DNA of 64,000 nt, taken from NCBI GenBank assembly GCA_009760855.2, contig WPIO01000014.1, positions 6,238,501-6,302,500 of the forward strand, given 5' to 3'. The notes below the pieces were generated by a model. The model made no database searches and was not told where the DNA came from. It worked only from the letters and a program-made list of their open reading frames with translations. The position numbers and the translations under genes are program-made. Of this stretch, positions 1-15,895 are shown in pieces. Numbering within the stretch: position 1 is the first letter of the stretch; each line of letters starts with the position of its first letter. Source of the stretch: Cristatella mucedo (taxonomy: Eukaryota > Bryozoa > Phylactolaemata > Cristatellidae).

Positions 1-110
1 TAAGAGGACTAAATTTGGGAATACACGGGTCATGGGTTGGAGAATGTTATTTCTGGCTATCCCAAGCCAGCCTAGACCAGCACACATACAATGTGCTGTC
101 ATTTGCCTGC

Positions 111-4955
<4,845 letters not shown>

Positions 4956-7390
4956 GACAGCTACTTCCGTTTCCGTAATGCTTTCATAGACATACAGGGA
5001 AGGGTAGCTGATTCTGAACAGTTCGGATTTAGCGAACGTGTATTCTCTGGACGGCTCGCCACGCAACAGCACGCAACCGCTCATCATTGCATCCCCCGTT
5101 GCACACGTAGTTCCGTTGCAACTAATACTTGTCTACGTTGCGTCTCCACTATCTCCTGGGTCCGCTCGGCTCGTTCCTGCTTATCAGAAACAGCTAATCA
5201 AAGGCGGGTTTATGAAGCGCTGCTTCGTACCGGGTTGAACCTAAGCTACAGAAACCGCTAATCAAAGGATGGCCAACGTGCCGCACCCGAGAGCAGGCCT
5301 GCACGCAGGCCACAAACAGCTTCATTTATAGCACACATTTTAGCTGATTAAACAGCCTCATTTGTATAACGACATACGAGCCTAAAGGGCTATCACCATC
5401 GATTGCAGTGGAAAAATACAAGATCGGGCACTTCAGGACTTGATCCCACGATCTGAGTCGTGAAGAGGGAGCACCTTAGCTCCTGAGCTAAGATTCAGGA
5501 CATCCCTACCTCTACGGTCTATGTATGGATCGCCAGGCTAGCTAATTTTTGGAACCTGTTTATATGGCCTGCGGCTTCTGCTGTTATAATTAGCGAAGCG
5601 CTTTGCCAATAGTTGAGCCATTGACACAGCGTAGCGTCAGGCCACTAATACATATTATATTTCTTGTCGTCTGCTATGATTCAGCGAGCTCTCGTATAAG
5701 TACGCATTGGGAGTAATAAAAGAAGAATCTCGTTTACCGCTCACGTTCGCCGCTGTTTCTCCGCGACACTCCTACAAGACCTGCAGCCGCCGGAGCCACT
5801 GTTATAAACAAATGCAAGAGAATTGGTGCATAGCAAAACAAGTCTGTCATTGAACATTGAACATGAGGGCGCAGTGGCTGTGGTAGGATCATTTAGAAAG
5901 CTTGAATCGGGCAAGAAAGGCACACGAGCCAGCCACGACATCTCTGACTGTTGCGTCAGCCAGACCTCTGCAGTAAAGGCTGATCGATGATGGCCAACCT
6001 GTCCATCTCGGCCCCGAGTCAGTCTGAGAATGTAGTATCAACCCTCTTTTTGAGGCTTGAGTGTGACGCGAGAGTGCTCGTCGGCCGACGGTTAAGGGTG
6101 CTAATTTTTTACTGCAACGGGCCACGGTGTCAAGGCCAAATCGTCATAACCATACCATCGTCGTGGCTGGCATGAATTTATTACACGGATGAATGGGTTG
6201 ATTGGCCTTTCGTCGCCATTAGCAGGGCTAGCATTTTTTCGACTAGTTACGGGTTCAGTCCGTAATAAAACCCGTTTATTTCAAGACATTCTACTGCAAT
6301 ATTTTTAAAACAACATTCGTTATTTATAAGTACATTTTTTAATTTAAAAACAGGTGAAAAAATCGCAGTTTTTGGGGTTCCGGAAGGAATTAATAGCATT
6401 TCCATTCATTTCAATGGAGAAATTGATTCAACAAACGATTAATTTGAGTCACGAGCTCCGGCACGGAATGAATTGAGCTCGTAAGCCGAGGTACCGCCGT
6501 ATTGTTAAACCGCTACTAACACAGCAGGAGATTACAATCAACGTCAGTGGCGCCACTGATGTCTACTCTGTAGGGGTCGTCTCCAGCTTAACGCCCGGAA
6601 GGTTGACGAGCGCGTACGAGGTGCAGCAAGCACCGATAGCAAAAGGAGTCACTGACCTCTCTACAAGATGTAATTGATCAAATTCATGGGCAGTACACGT
6701 CTGCAAGCCGGAGACGGACGACACGTCCACTCGCGACTCCGGGAGCTGATCAAGAGAGTGGCGGGAAAAGATTGCATCACTGGGTGGCCATTCAGGCAAG
6801 CCTTCACCCAATCAGCGGTAGGCTCCAGGCCGCAGAGACGTTATGCACTACTGCCCTGTCAGGCTAGGGCCGGGCAACACGGTGGCGTTGCTACGCCCAC
6901 AACTCCACCAAACGTCTCGCCCTCGCAGGGACCAAGGCGTGGACTTGGCTTCGGAGGGGGGCTAGTTTTTCGGGACGAAAATGACGAAATGGTTAATAAA
7001 AAAACGACATAGCGCTCGCCCGCCAAGTGGGTGTGTCTTGTGGTTTGGCTCTTGTCCACTCGTCGTCGCTCAAAGTAAGTTCTCAAGACAGATGTCAGAA
7101 CGCTGACGTCTTGAGGGAGGAGGCGCCGTCGGTGAGCTGGAATTCCGCGGACATCAGCAGACTGTGGGGGGGGGAGTCGGCTACGTGCATAAATGCCACG
7201 CATTTCAGCGGACGCAACGGGAGGTCAAGCATCCGGGTCTCAGACCAATCTGTTCACACAATTTATGCCAGTCAAAATGGGTGGATGGAGTCAAGCAGTT
7301 ATCACCCCAATACACGAGTTAGCCTTGCCCAGCATGCGTGACAGGTAGGGCCAGCGAGTAAGTGTAGCGAAGTCTAGTCTAGAGTCGTCG
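4956..7390. other. No supportable gene; mixed non-coding sequence
   Basis: Apart from the SINE at 5340-5500, I see no recognisable gene. Open frames exist on both strands at 4866-5261 and 6563-7341, but none carries a known motif. The part at about 6780-7250 is noticeably richer in G+C and CpG than its surroundings and could be a promoter or CpG island. A G-run lies at 7165-7174. Confidence 0.4.
5340..5500 (-). mobile_element. tRNA-derived SINE, type A
   Basis: Minus-strand copy with the family 3' end 'aaatgaggctgtttaatcagct' at the left edge, then 'gatagcc', and a decayed tRNA-like head containing 'ggatcaagtcctgaagtg' on the reverse strand. Confidence 0.75.
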
Positions 7391-7394
7391 GTTC

Positions 7395-7670
7395 TTAAAA
7401 CCTTTCAAACTTAGCGACACTGGGTCCCTGTGATTTTTCCTTCATGTACTTATGCGTGCTGACACTGTGCATGCTGCCACTAACCATATTTGCATGCTGA
7501 CCCTGTGCATGTCACCCCTAACCATATTATTCGTTTTGTTTGTTTTTCAAGCATGATTTTACTTACCATTCAATTGCATTTCCCTTTGCAGCAAATGTAA
7601 AGCGCCTAGAAAGAGATTGAGTTCTCTGAGGGCGCTTTATCAAGTGCATTATTATTATTATTATTCAATT
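7395..7670 (+). mobile_element. Family 1 (CR1-like) LINE, 3' tail only
   Basis: Contains the complete 3' non-coding tail: 'gggtccctgtgattt', the 'ctgccactaaccatatttgcatgctgacc' motif, then GTAAAGCGCCTAGAAAGAG and GAGGGCGCTTTATCAAGTGC, ending in (ATT)n. All coding sequence is lost, so this is a severely 5'-truncated insertion. A second short (ATT)n run follows at 7698-7719. Confidence 0.88.
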
Positions 7671-7775
7671 GCATTTCCCTGTTACTTGCAATTCCATTTT
7701 TATTATTATTATTATTATGCAATTGGACATGGTGGACGCGCTCGCTCACGTATGCATGCATCCACGCACTACTAC

Positions 7776-7776
<1 letters not shown>

Positions 7777-7812
<36 letters not shown>
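7777..7812. repeat. (TC)n microsatellite
   Basis: TC dinucleotide run with a single interruption (ctttctc). Confidence 0.95.
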
Positions 7813-7969
7813 GAGCTTGGCTTTTCAACTCATTTCTTTCGTTTTAGCACTGCTCCAGGTGCTAATTAACTCGCCAGCTCATCTGTTCGATCCTTCGACG
7901 CCTCCGGGCTCGATATCGTATCTCAAGGGCTCATGAACGCGAAGCTGCTCTTGCTCGCTTGAGGATTTA

Positions 7970-9048
7970 CTTCATGAATCCCTCCCAGCCTTCGAGCACC
8001 TCAAATTCTCTCAACTCACTTGCTGCATGCATTGATGACATCCGATCATGGATGGCAGCAAATTTTCTAAAACTAAACGATGATAAAACTAACTTACTAG
8101 TTATGGGCAAACCTAGTGTTATTCAGAAATTGGAAAGGCTGACTTTCAAAATTGGCTCTGCCAGCATATCTCCAGTTGCATCAGCTCGAAATCTAGGTGT
8201 CATATTCCAAAGCGACCTCTCGTTAGACGACCACATCAGCTCCACAGTCAAATCAGCCTATTTTCAGCTTCATAACATTGCTAAAATTAGGGCTTGTTTA
8301 GATAAGGATACCACGTCCAAGTTGGTCCATGCATTCGTGACATCTCGTCTCGACTTCTGCAACTCACTGCTTACTGGCCTACCAGCATGTGCGATCAGGC
8401 GATTGCAGCTGGTGCAAAACTCTGCAGCTAGGCTTGTCTGTCGTGAGCGTCGCAGTTGCCACATTACTCCACTTCTCGCCGACCTGCACTGGTTACCAGT
8501 CAAGCAACGGATTGACTTCAAGGTTTTGTCGCTCACTTTTAGGTCTCTTCATTCTATGGCTCCAGCCTATCTTTCAGAGATACTACCCCATCAGGCAAAG
8601 CATCGTACCACTCGCTTTTCGGAATCCAACAGTCTAGAAATACCTCGTACAAACCTTAAATCCTTTGGAGACCGTGCATTTAGCTCGTATGCTCCCACAG
8701 CCTGGAACTCCCTCCCGACCTGCATCAGAACATCCCCTGACCTGACCACATTTAAAAGAAACTTAAAAACATACCTATTTAGGACAGCATTTAGTGGGTC
8801 CTTGTGATTCGTCCTCGATGTGCTTATGCGTGCTGACACTGTTCATGCTGCCACTAACCACATTTGCATGCTGACCCAGTGCATGTAACCCCTAACCATG
8901 TTATTCATTTTGTTTGTTTTTCAAGCATGATTTTACTTACTATTCTATTGCGTATCACTTTGCAGCAAATGTAAAGCGCCTAGAAAGAGATTAAGTTCTC
9001 TGAGGGCGCTTTATCAAGTGCAATATTATTATTATTATTATTATTATG
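7970..9048 (+). mobile_element. Family 1 (CR1-like) LINE, 5'-truncated, with open RT C-terminal region
   Basis: The frame at 7959-8807 is intact over about 280 codons and matches the C-terminal half of a CR1/Jockey-clade reverse transcriptase. It starts just after the catalytic YADD block (NPSQPSSTSNSLNSL), then 'MAANFLKLNDDKTNLLVMG', 'SRLDFCNSLLTGLPACAIRR', 'LVQNSAARLVCRERRS' and 'ADLHWLPVKQRIDFKVLSLT'. The non-coding tail follows and ends in (ATT)n at about 9048. The RT catalytic core and endonuclease are missing, so this copy cannot transpose by itself. The open frame and close identity to the 26-kb copy indicate a recent insertion. The LINE part begins near 7970; the ATG at 7959 lies in flanking sequence. 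Confidence 0.92.
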
Positions 9049-10439
9049 AATTCGATTGGCCTTGCACCTGCTCAAACCTCATTTATTTTCGCTGTAAGTT
9101 GCCTAGCTTTGGCTTGACGTTGCGTGGCTAGCTGTAGTGTTAATTCAGAGGCATCCTAGAAGATGATCCACAAAACCTGGATCGGGTACTAAGTACTGCT
9201 TCCAAAGTGCTTGCTTCGGCGGCAGAGTAAATGGATGAGGATTCCCGCTTCCAACCCTTCCTAAGACAAAGTGCAGCCGATCAAATATTAAGCCAGGGGA
9301 GACCACTAGTCCCTCATCACCTAAGAATTAAGCCTTACCTCAATTTTCGCTTTGATGTTATAGGAAATGCATCGGTCGCACCTAGGCACAGCAGCCTGGC
9401 AAGATCAGCCAAGCTTATGGTCTTCCAAACTGCCGCTTGAGTTATCGTCGCAAACAGCACGGAAAGCTAGCCGACGAGCAAAACCACCAATTTATTTCAC
9501 TATGCACGGAGGAGGGGAAGCACGACTCTCTTCGCCCCTCTTGCACACCGGAGTGCCGAAACCTCCTTGTCACAACAATCACCAATAGCACGTCCCGACC
9601 GCATCGAGTGTCACAGCTCACTAGTACAACGATCAGGGGCAGTGTTATCAATTAAACGAAACCACAGCAACTTCTCCACTATAGCGATTCGCGTCGGCTT
9701 GTACATCAGATGCCGTGTTCTGGTTGAACGTGTGAGCCTGTAGACTGGCTTCGCTGAGTCATTGTAGAATTATAATACTGTACATACATTTAAACGTCTG
9801 TTACCTCTTGGTATAATATGTTTTTGCCGTCGGGTGGGACTCAGGACCCGTTTCGCTGAGTCGCAGTAGAAATGCAAAACTGTAAATAAATTAATACGTC
9901 TATTACATCTCGGTGCACTACGTTTTTTGTCAAGTGAGCTGTGGTCTCGCTTCGCTAAGCGCGATGGGAAGTCGCAGTGCTGCCGTGAAGCCATTCACCA
10001 GTCAATAGTCAAGAAAATTACGGTAGTTTATTAACGCAGCCGACAAACAGAACGTGGACCGTATCCAAATACGGACCAAGAACAAGCATAAAACGGTTCC
10101 AATATATAATAGTCCTAAATGACAACTATTGGCTGAGCAAGCCATCATGCATATTAATCTGGCTTTTCTTCCTCCTCACGCTCTGATCAGTCCTGATCAA
10201 TATAAATAAATAAATGAATTATAGCTGTAGCTGGTGTGGCCTTAGCAGGGGTCTATTGGCCTAGGTAGAGCTAATCAGCTGTAGTCTGCAGCTCCACGAA
10301 TAGCCGGTCTCCTGAGTCAGTCGGTGATGCACTGCAGGTCAAGGTGAAATCGTCCGGCACAATGGCTGTGAAGCGGATTCAGCCAACAAAGACCACATGA
10401 CTAACTAATAGGAGTGCGTCCAATGAGCCTGTGGTATTG

Positions 10440-10441
<2 letters not shown>
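9049..10441. other. No gene seen; contains a degenerate tandem array
   Basis: No frame with a recognisable motif. From about 9727 to 9985 a degenerate unit of roughly 105 bp repeats about 2.5 times, each marked by a GCTTCGCTGAGTC-like core followed by 'gtagaaat'. Related single units appear near 10420 and 10625-10665. Confidence 0.6.
9727..9985. repeat. Degenerate tandem repeat, about 105-bp period
   Basis: Units start near 9727, 9833 and 9938. Each contains a version of (G/T)CTTCGCTGAGTC..AGTAGAAAT, then 'acatctcggt' or 'acctcttggt', then a T-rich end. The third unit is partial. Confidence 0.65.

Positions 10442-10516
<75 letters not shown>
10442..10516. repeat. Compound (TA)n(GC)n(GT)n microsatellite
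   Basis: A TA run of about 37 bp passes through GCGCGC into a GT run of about 33 bp, a strictly alternating purine-pyrimidine tract of about 75 bp with Z-DNA potential. Confidence 0.95.
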
Positions 10517-10520
<4 letters not shown>

Positions 10521-10784
10521 ATAAAAAATGATGGGGGAATGGTAGACTTTCTCACTTTAATTGATTATGGATACGTTGAGTGAGTCTGTGGAGTCGCTTA
10601 TATACAATATGCAAGCAAATATACGTTGAACGGACCTGTGGACTCGCTTCGCTGAGTCATAGTAGAAATACAATTCTAATAATATAACTCTTTACATAAG
10701 CCGCATGACTTAAGTGCGCCATCTTAATGCGTGACTTAAGTGTGTGACGGATGACGGACGTGACGGGCGGACTATCTCAGTTTT

Positions 10785-11215
10785 ATCCTTCTCATACCCT
10801 CAGGTCCTGTATGGACAATAAATTAGCTGTTCCATTCCTCAGCTTAAAGACAGTTGGCGACGGAAGATTTTGCTCGGCAGATCCTAGACTGTGAAACTCA
10901 CTTCCACGATTCTTACGCTACAACTACTTTACTGCTGCCGACTATGGCAAATTCTTTTCAGCGGTCCTGAGCTGCAACTTCCATGCTACTCACTACCTCA
11001 ACTGCTTTCATGACTCTGCTATGCTTCCCATTTTCTTTGTTGCGTGAGATGAAGTCTGTTGGCTACCGAATGCGTAGCGAAAGCCGCTTAGGCTGCGAGT
11101 GCACTATACAAAACTCTCCCGCGTTACACTCACAAAGTCTTTATGACATGTGGAGACATAGTCTTTATGGCTTGTGGAGTTACAGACGGAGATACGTCAC
11201 GCTTTAATTAATAGG
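10785..11215 (+). mobile_element. Family 2 LINE, 3' fragment
   Basis: Begins within the RT C-terminal region ('ctcataccctcaggtcctgtatggacaata') and continues through 'cttaaagacagttggcga' and 'gatcctagactgtgaaactcacttccacgattctt'. It ends in a tail with 'gaaagccgcttaggctgcgagtgcactatacaaaactctcc'. The same succession is found at 38455, 58210 and 60740. Confidence 0.8.
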
Positions 11216-13444
11216 GATGAGAGCGGGGCTTGAGTATATGAGATCCCGCACTTATTGTATTACACTAAGTATATTTAACGTCCACCCCAGCTCAATACCA
11301 GGGCTTGTCGATCGCATGCAAATGCAGACCACGCTGAGTGACCCGTCCCTGTTGTAATCGAGAGAACTGCATTCCCGAGGCGGTGCTGCTCGTACCGTAC
11401 ATGGCAAGCTCGCGTGGCTGTCCCTATCGTCTTTTGGCTTCCGATGCGGGGTGACGCTTACACGTAGAAAGAGTCTCGTGCATGTACACGGTTACACCCG
11501 GGCCTCACCGTTGGTCTAAGTCAACTATTTAACACCCTGGCGGGGCTTGCTCCAACTCAGCGCTCGACAGTTATCTAACTTCACTCGATCCTGTTTATAC
11601 GAAGGTACTGGGCGGAAACGTTCGACAGCTATCGAGAGCCGCGTAAAGTCGAGACACGAGCGACGAGAGGAAAATTCGGCGGAATAATTTCTTTATAGTG
11701 CCCTTTCTCACCTCAACACATGAATAAACTTTGGTTTGCTGATGAAACATACTCCTTCGTATAGCGGCAAAAGGCCCTTTGCGGCTATTACCTCGTTTGC
11801 AGCCTGCACAATGGGATTTCCCGGTGCAGTACTCAACTCCGCACGACCTGGGTCGTGAAGACTGAGTACCTCACGGGGTGAATGCGGTTCACGGCTAGGG
11901 TGCCTAAATTGCACCGAGCGAACTCACCTTGACCTGTTTTGCAGTACTAGATGACGCAAGACATGGGTTCAATTTTTGGAGCTACAGACCACTACTGATT
12001 GGCTAGACTACAGAGCAATCCCCATAGATCACTTAAACTTTATCTGCTGCATCGGCTAGAGCTGCTAATTCAGCGAAGCTGTGGAGCGCGTCCTTCAAGA
12101 AAAGCCAATGGTAGCCAGTTTTTTGTGCATAATGCCTCGCTCAGATAATATATATCCTCTAGTACTGGTATTAATTGAACTTGTTTCTGGCTTATACTCT
12201 GTCCGCCTTTGCCATGGTCAAGTTGTGCTGTCGCTGCATTTTTAAAGCTCATACTAGTGGTGGTAAATGGCTTGACGTCAGCACAGCTTCTTGCTTATCT
12301 TACACCTGGGGTAAGAGCCAGAGGCACTTGTGTGCGTGCGTTCCGCGCTTGAGCTTTAGCGCTATATGAATGAGTTAATTAAGTTAATAAAGCAAATCAA
12401 AGAATTAAAGCTCTGGATGTGTATTCCGATCAGGGAAATAGAGCACTGGGTTTTCCTTCAACGCCTACAGGGTGGAAGGTCGGGTTCCGGTGAAGCAACG
12501 ATCAGCTTATCAGGGGTTTACGTAGAGATAAATTTGACCCGAACTGAAGATGCTGATTGCGACCTTCGCTATACGCACTCTGCGTCCCTGCAATAGCCGT
12601 TAGAGACCTGCAATAGTTCGTGGGCAGTATTTGCCCCTGTATGCAGGTAAGCCAGCATTTTGCCCGCCAGAGTTTATGGCCCTGCCGCGGGTTTATGGGC
12701 CACGTCGGTTTATGGGGAAATGGTTTTATAAGGGTGAGTCATGGCCTGCAGAGGGGGGGGGGTGTGAGAAAGCGGGTGGAGGAGAGAACGGCTGCGAGCG
12801 GTCGTTTCGCGGCGAGCATTAGTAAATACACTGCTGTTCTTGCCCACTCGATGTTTCCGTAGCGTCGCTTGCGTGCTTTTGGAGCGTCTAACTACACTGG
12901 AGGTAGAGCAAGATCAATAGATTTATCTTTACGGATTTTTACGAGGATCTTGGTAATAAGTCAGAACTTGATACGCTGCATCCTTTCACGCTTAAGAATA
13001 TAGTTCAGGTAAATCCTCAAAACGTGCTTTGTGTTGGGAAGCAGGCCACCACGCGACGTGCGATGGCCCACGAACCTTTGGGCGTTGCCCGAACGGGCCA
13101 ACCAGGATGTAGACCGCTCGTGCGGCGGCTGCCCTACAACTCTCCATCACGTGGTTTCTCCAGCCGGAGCTGCTGCTGCGTGCTCCGCTCATTAAAGAGT
13201 TATTAGTTACGGTTGTGTATTGCTTAGCGGTATTTCACCGTAAGAATACAACACTTAGCAACTCAATTTAGCGAACGCCAACGAGCTCAATATTCTAGTA
13301 ATGATGAGTAAAATCGCACCTGAAATTCCTAAGCGGCAAGAACTATTCATTGCGAAGCCAGGGACCTAACTGGCATTCGGGATTGGGCTACGGATTGGCG
13401 TTTCTGTTAGGAGTTCCATCGCTCTCAACTTCGCCGTAGCTACA
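11216..13444. other. No supportable gene
   Basis: Only short frames without recognisable domains. A decayed tRNA-SINE head lies at about 11795-11900 on the minus strand ('gcacgacctgggtcgtgaag'). A G-run occurs at 12752-12760, and 13000-13200 is relatively GC-rich. Confidence 0.4.
11795..11900 (-). mobile_element. tRNA-derived SINE fragment (type A head)
   Basis: Reverse strand reads 'cttcacgacccaggtcgtgcggagttgagtactg', matching the hairpin-like GACC..GGTC centre and the degenerate B-box region of the minus-strand SINE copies at 4330 and 5340. Confidence 0.45.
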
Positions 13445-14130
13445 TCCCGGCTTGACTTCTGTAACTCACTGCTTGCTGGCCTACCGGCATGTACGATCAG
13501 TCGATTGCTGCTGGAGCAAAACTCTGCAGCTAGGCTTGTCTGTCGTGAACGTCACAGTTACCACATTGCACCACTTCTCGCCGACCTGCACTGGCTCCCT
13601 GTCAAGCAGTGGATCGACTTCAAAGTTTTGTCGCTCACTTTTAGGTCACTTCATTCTTTGGCCCCCACATTATCTCTCAGATCTACTCCCCCACCAGGCC
13701 AAGCATCGTACCACCTGCTTTTCAGAATCCAACAGTTTACCGTTACCTCGCACAAACCTCAAATCCTTTGGAAACCGTGCATTTAGTTCGTATGCTCCCA
13801 AAGCCTGGAACTCCCTCCCCACTTGCGTCAGAACATCCTCTGACTTGACCAGATTTAAAAAGAACTTAAAACACCTATTTAGGACAGCATTTAGTGGGTC
13901 CCTGTGATTCATCCTTCATGTGCTTATGCATGCTGACACTGTGCATACTGCCACTAACCACATTTGCATGCTTACTCTGTGTATGTCACCCCTAACCATG
14001 TTATTCATGTTGTTTGTTTATCAAACATGATATTACTCACCATTCAATCGCATTTCCCTTTGCAGGAAATGTAAAGCGCCTAGAAAGAGATTGATTTCTC
14101 TGAGGGCGCTTTATCAAATGCATTATTATT
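13445..14130 (+). mobile_element. Family 1 (CR1-like) LINE fragment, frame-disrupted
   Basis: Encodes the last ~150 residues of the RT, split between two frames. One frame (from 13505) gives 'LEQNSAARLVCRERHSYHIA' and 'DLHWLPVKQWIDFKVLSLT'; the other (to 13907) gives 'HQAKHRTTCFSESNSL' and 'NRAFSSYAPKAWNSLPTCV'. The tail with GTAAAGCGCCTAGAAAGAG and ATTATTATT follows. It is older than the copies at 8 and 26 kb. Confidence 0.9.
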
Positions 14131-15211
14131 AGAAAATAAGGGCTTTGCTGGTCTCCTACTACACATTCCAGGTTTCTTTATAGGAATGGTAATAGGGAGT
14201 CTGTGTGGAAGTTGCTTTTAAGTTTTCCTAGTCTAGCATCGTATTTTAATTAGCACCATGACAGCAGCCTTTTGGAATGTTGAAGGAATAATACCTGAAG
14301 CTAAGGAAGCTAAGGACATATTTATACCGCAGCAGCAAATCTATGCATTGCAGACGTTGGACCGTGGGCGCAGGGTCTAGAGGGCTTCTCTGACTGGGAA
14401 TTGATAAGGCTCATTTCCCAAAGCCGACAGTACAGTAGATATGTCCAGTCTTCAGCATAAAATAGCCGCAGCAAATGGGATCAACTGACATCGACGCACT
14501 TTGAAAGGCAATGCTATCAATAAAATTGCACCCAAATAAAAGGTGGGTGCAAAATCTATAAAATAAATAGCGGGAAAGGAAAAAACATTAGCTATAGTCA
14601 AAGCGTAACTTCGTCAAAACCAGGCCAAGCTTCATACTAATGTCAGTTAATTCGGTAATGAAAACCTCAAGCAACCAACAAAGCCCAATGGCTTAGGCCA
14701 AACCAAGGGAATGACATGGCAACTATACTCCCGGCAAGAAGTAGCTTAACACAGCTAGCGGCCAACAACAAAAACAAGCGAACAGCAGTACAATTATTCC
14801 GTTGCAGACTGAGGTAGCAGCCTGAATAATTTTTCAGTTGGACATTTCAAGATAGGAATTTCGTGAATTCATTTACTCTCGAGACAAACTTGGAATCATC
14901 AGTGAGCCACGGACCAGTAAGACCATAAGAAAACCACGTACGCGCACCAATCTGCACATCGAGCCAGCCTGCATTGCCGGAATTGATTAAGTCCGCCGGC
15001 CTACATGGTCACATCCGAAAAGTAGCACCGAGTTTGAGGTTGCACAAAATTGCATTCGCTGGCCATCTGCAATTTCAGCCGCTATTCTGACTAATACCAT
15101 TCACACTTTTCAATGTATTGGCATTAGTACGAATTGTTTGTGCTTCAGAAGCGTAGAAGGAGAGCACCCAGCGCCCGATAACTGAAGCGGATAGTAAAAG
15201 CCTATCGGCAA
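14131..15211. other. No gene seen; 3' flank of RPP21
   Basis: Lies immediately downstream of the RPP21 stop (minus strand) and presumably contains its 3' untranslated region. I see no motif-bearing frame and no clear repeat. Confidence 0.4.
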
Positions 15212-15610
15212 TTAAGCAATTGCAGTCGGTCCTCGAGCGTTCGCTGCGGCAGGAATTGTTGACCTGTGTTGAGGCTCCGCCCATGCTGAATCCGAGTCCG
15301 CCCACAATTGATCATGCCGTCGCAGCATAAACCTTTTCACAGTGCAGCAACAGTCGCAGGTAACTACTAAATGCTTTTCTCTTCGATTTCTCGTCCGAAT
15401 GCGAGCGGTTACCCCCGGCACCAGCAGTAAATTGCAGCCTTTACATATTTGCCTCTTGATCTCGGGATGAATCCTCAGCACTTTCTTTTGAGCAACCTGT
15501 TTCAAGCTGTAGCAGTAATACCGTATCAGAGGGTGCTTACTCGGATCATTCTGGTCTAAGAGCACAACCGCGCTCTGGTACAAAAAGTTGATACGATGGT
15601 AGGCGTCCAT
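15212..15610 (-). CDS. RPP21: Ribonuclease P protein subunit p21 (RPP21/Rpr2 family)
   Basis: Subunit of nuclear RNase P, which removes the 5' leader of precursor tRNAs; in animals it is usually shared with RNase MRP components. The 132-residue product starts MDAYHRINFLYQSAVVLL, aligning with the conserved N-terminal helix (..RLNFLYQAA..). It continues with RYYCYSLKQVAQKKVLR and a zinc-binding half-site C56xxC59 in 'QICKGCNLLLVPG'. The second half-site is C85xxC88 in 'VTCDCCCTVKRFM'. These two CxxC pairs and the LLVPG segment between them are diagnostic of Rpr2/Rpp21. The length is close to the usual ~150 residues; the C-terminal tail after the zinc ribbon is low in similarity, as is normal. 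The frame is intronless. The ATG was chosen because it gives the typical few residues before the NFLYQ helix. It is divergent from ELP6, 285 bp away. Confidence 0.9.
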   Translation of the reverse strand: MDAYHRINFLYQSAVVLLDQNDPSKHPLIRYYCYSLKQVAQKKVLRIHPEIKRQICKGCNLLLVPGVTARIRTRNRREKHLVVTCDCCCTVKRFMLRRHDQLWADSDSAWAEPQHRSTIPAAANARGPTAIA

Positions 15611-15895
15611 GACAGTGGCGAACGCCGGATGTTGCAGTGTTCTTACCTCCTGACTGAATATCTGGCGAGTGGTTGAGCCCCTCGATGTGAATCCAGTATG
15701 CTCTACGTGTAGCTGGCTGTGTTAGCCGCATATTATACTCAATTTTTAGAAATTTTTAAATCGATCTTTTTTAAAATGGTTATCAGCCATCAGTCTCGCT
15801 CTTCCACAAGCTCCCGTCTTTTAATCATCAGTAACGCCCCGTCGCTTTCAGAGAAGCCTTGACCTCTGCTACGGGCGGAAGGAGGCTGGCGAGGC
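15611..15895. promoter_or_regulatory. Shared bidirectional promoter region of RPP21 and ELP6
   Basis: 285 bp separate the two start codons, which face away from each other. The centre (about 15728-15780) is strongly AT-rich ('ttttagaaatttttaaatcgatc'), and both flanks are higher in GC. No other transcript unit fits between them, so both 5' untranslated regions and promoters must lie here or overlap the coding sequences. No specific factor site is claimed. Confidence 0.6.

Noticed and set aside
6674-7203. Overlapping frames on both strands with Gly/Pro-rich segments
   Set aside because: No family resemblance; best explained by locally high GC content.
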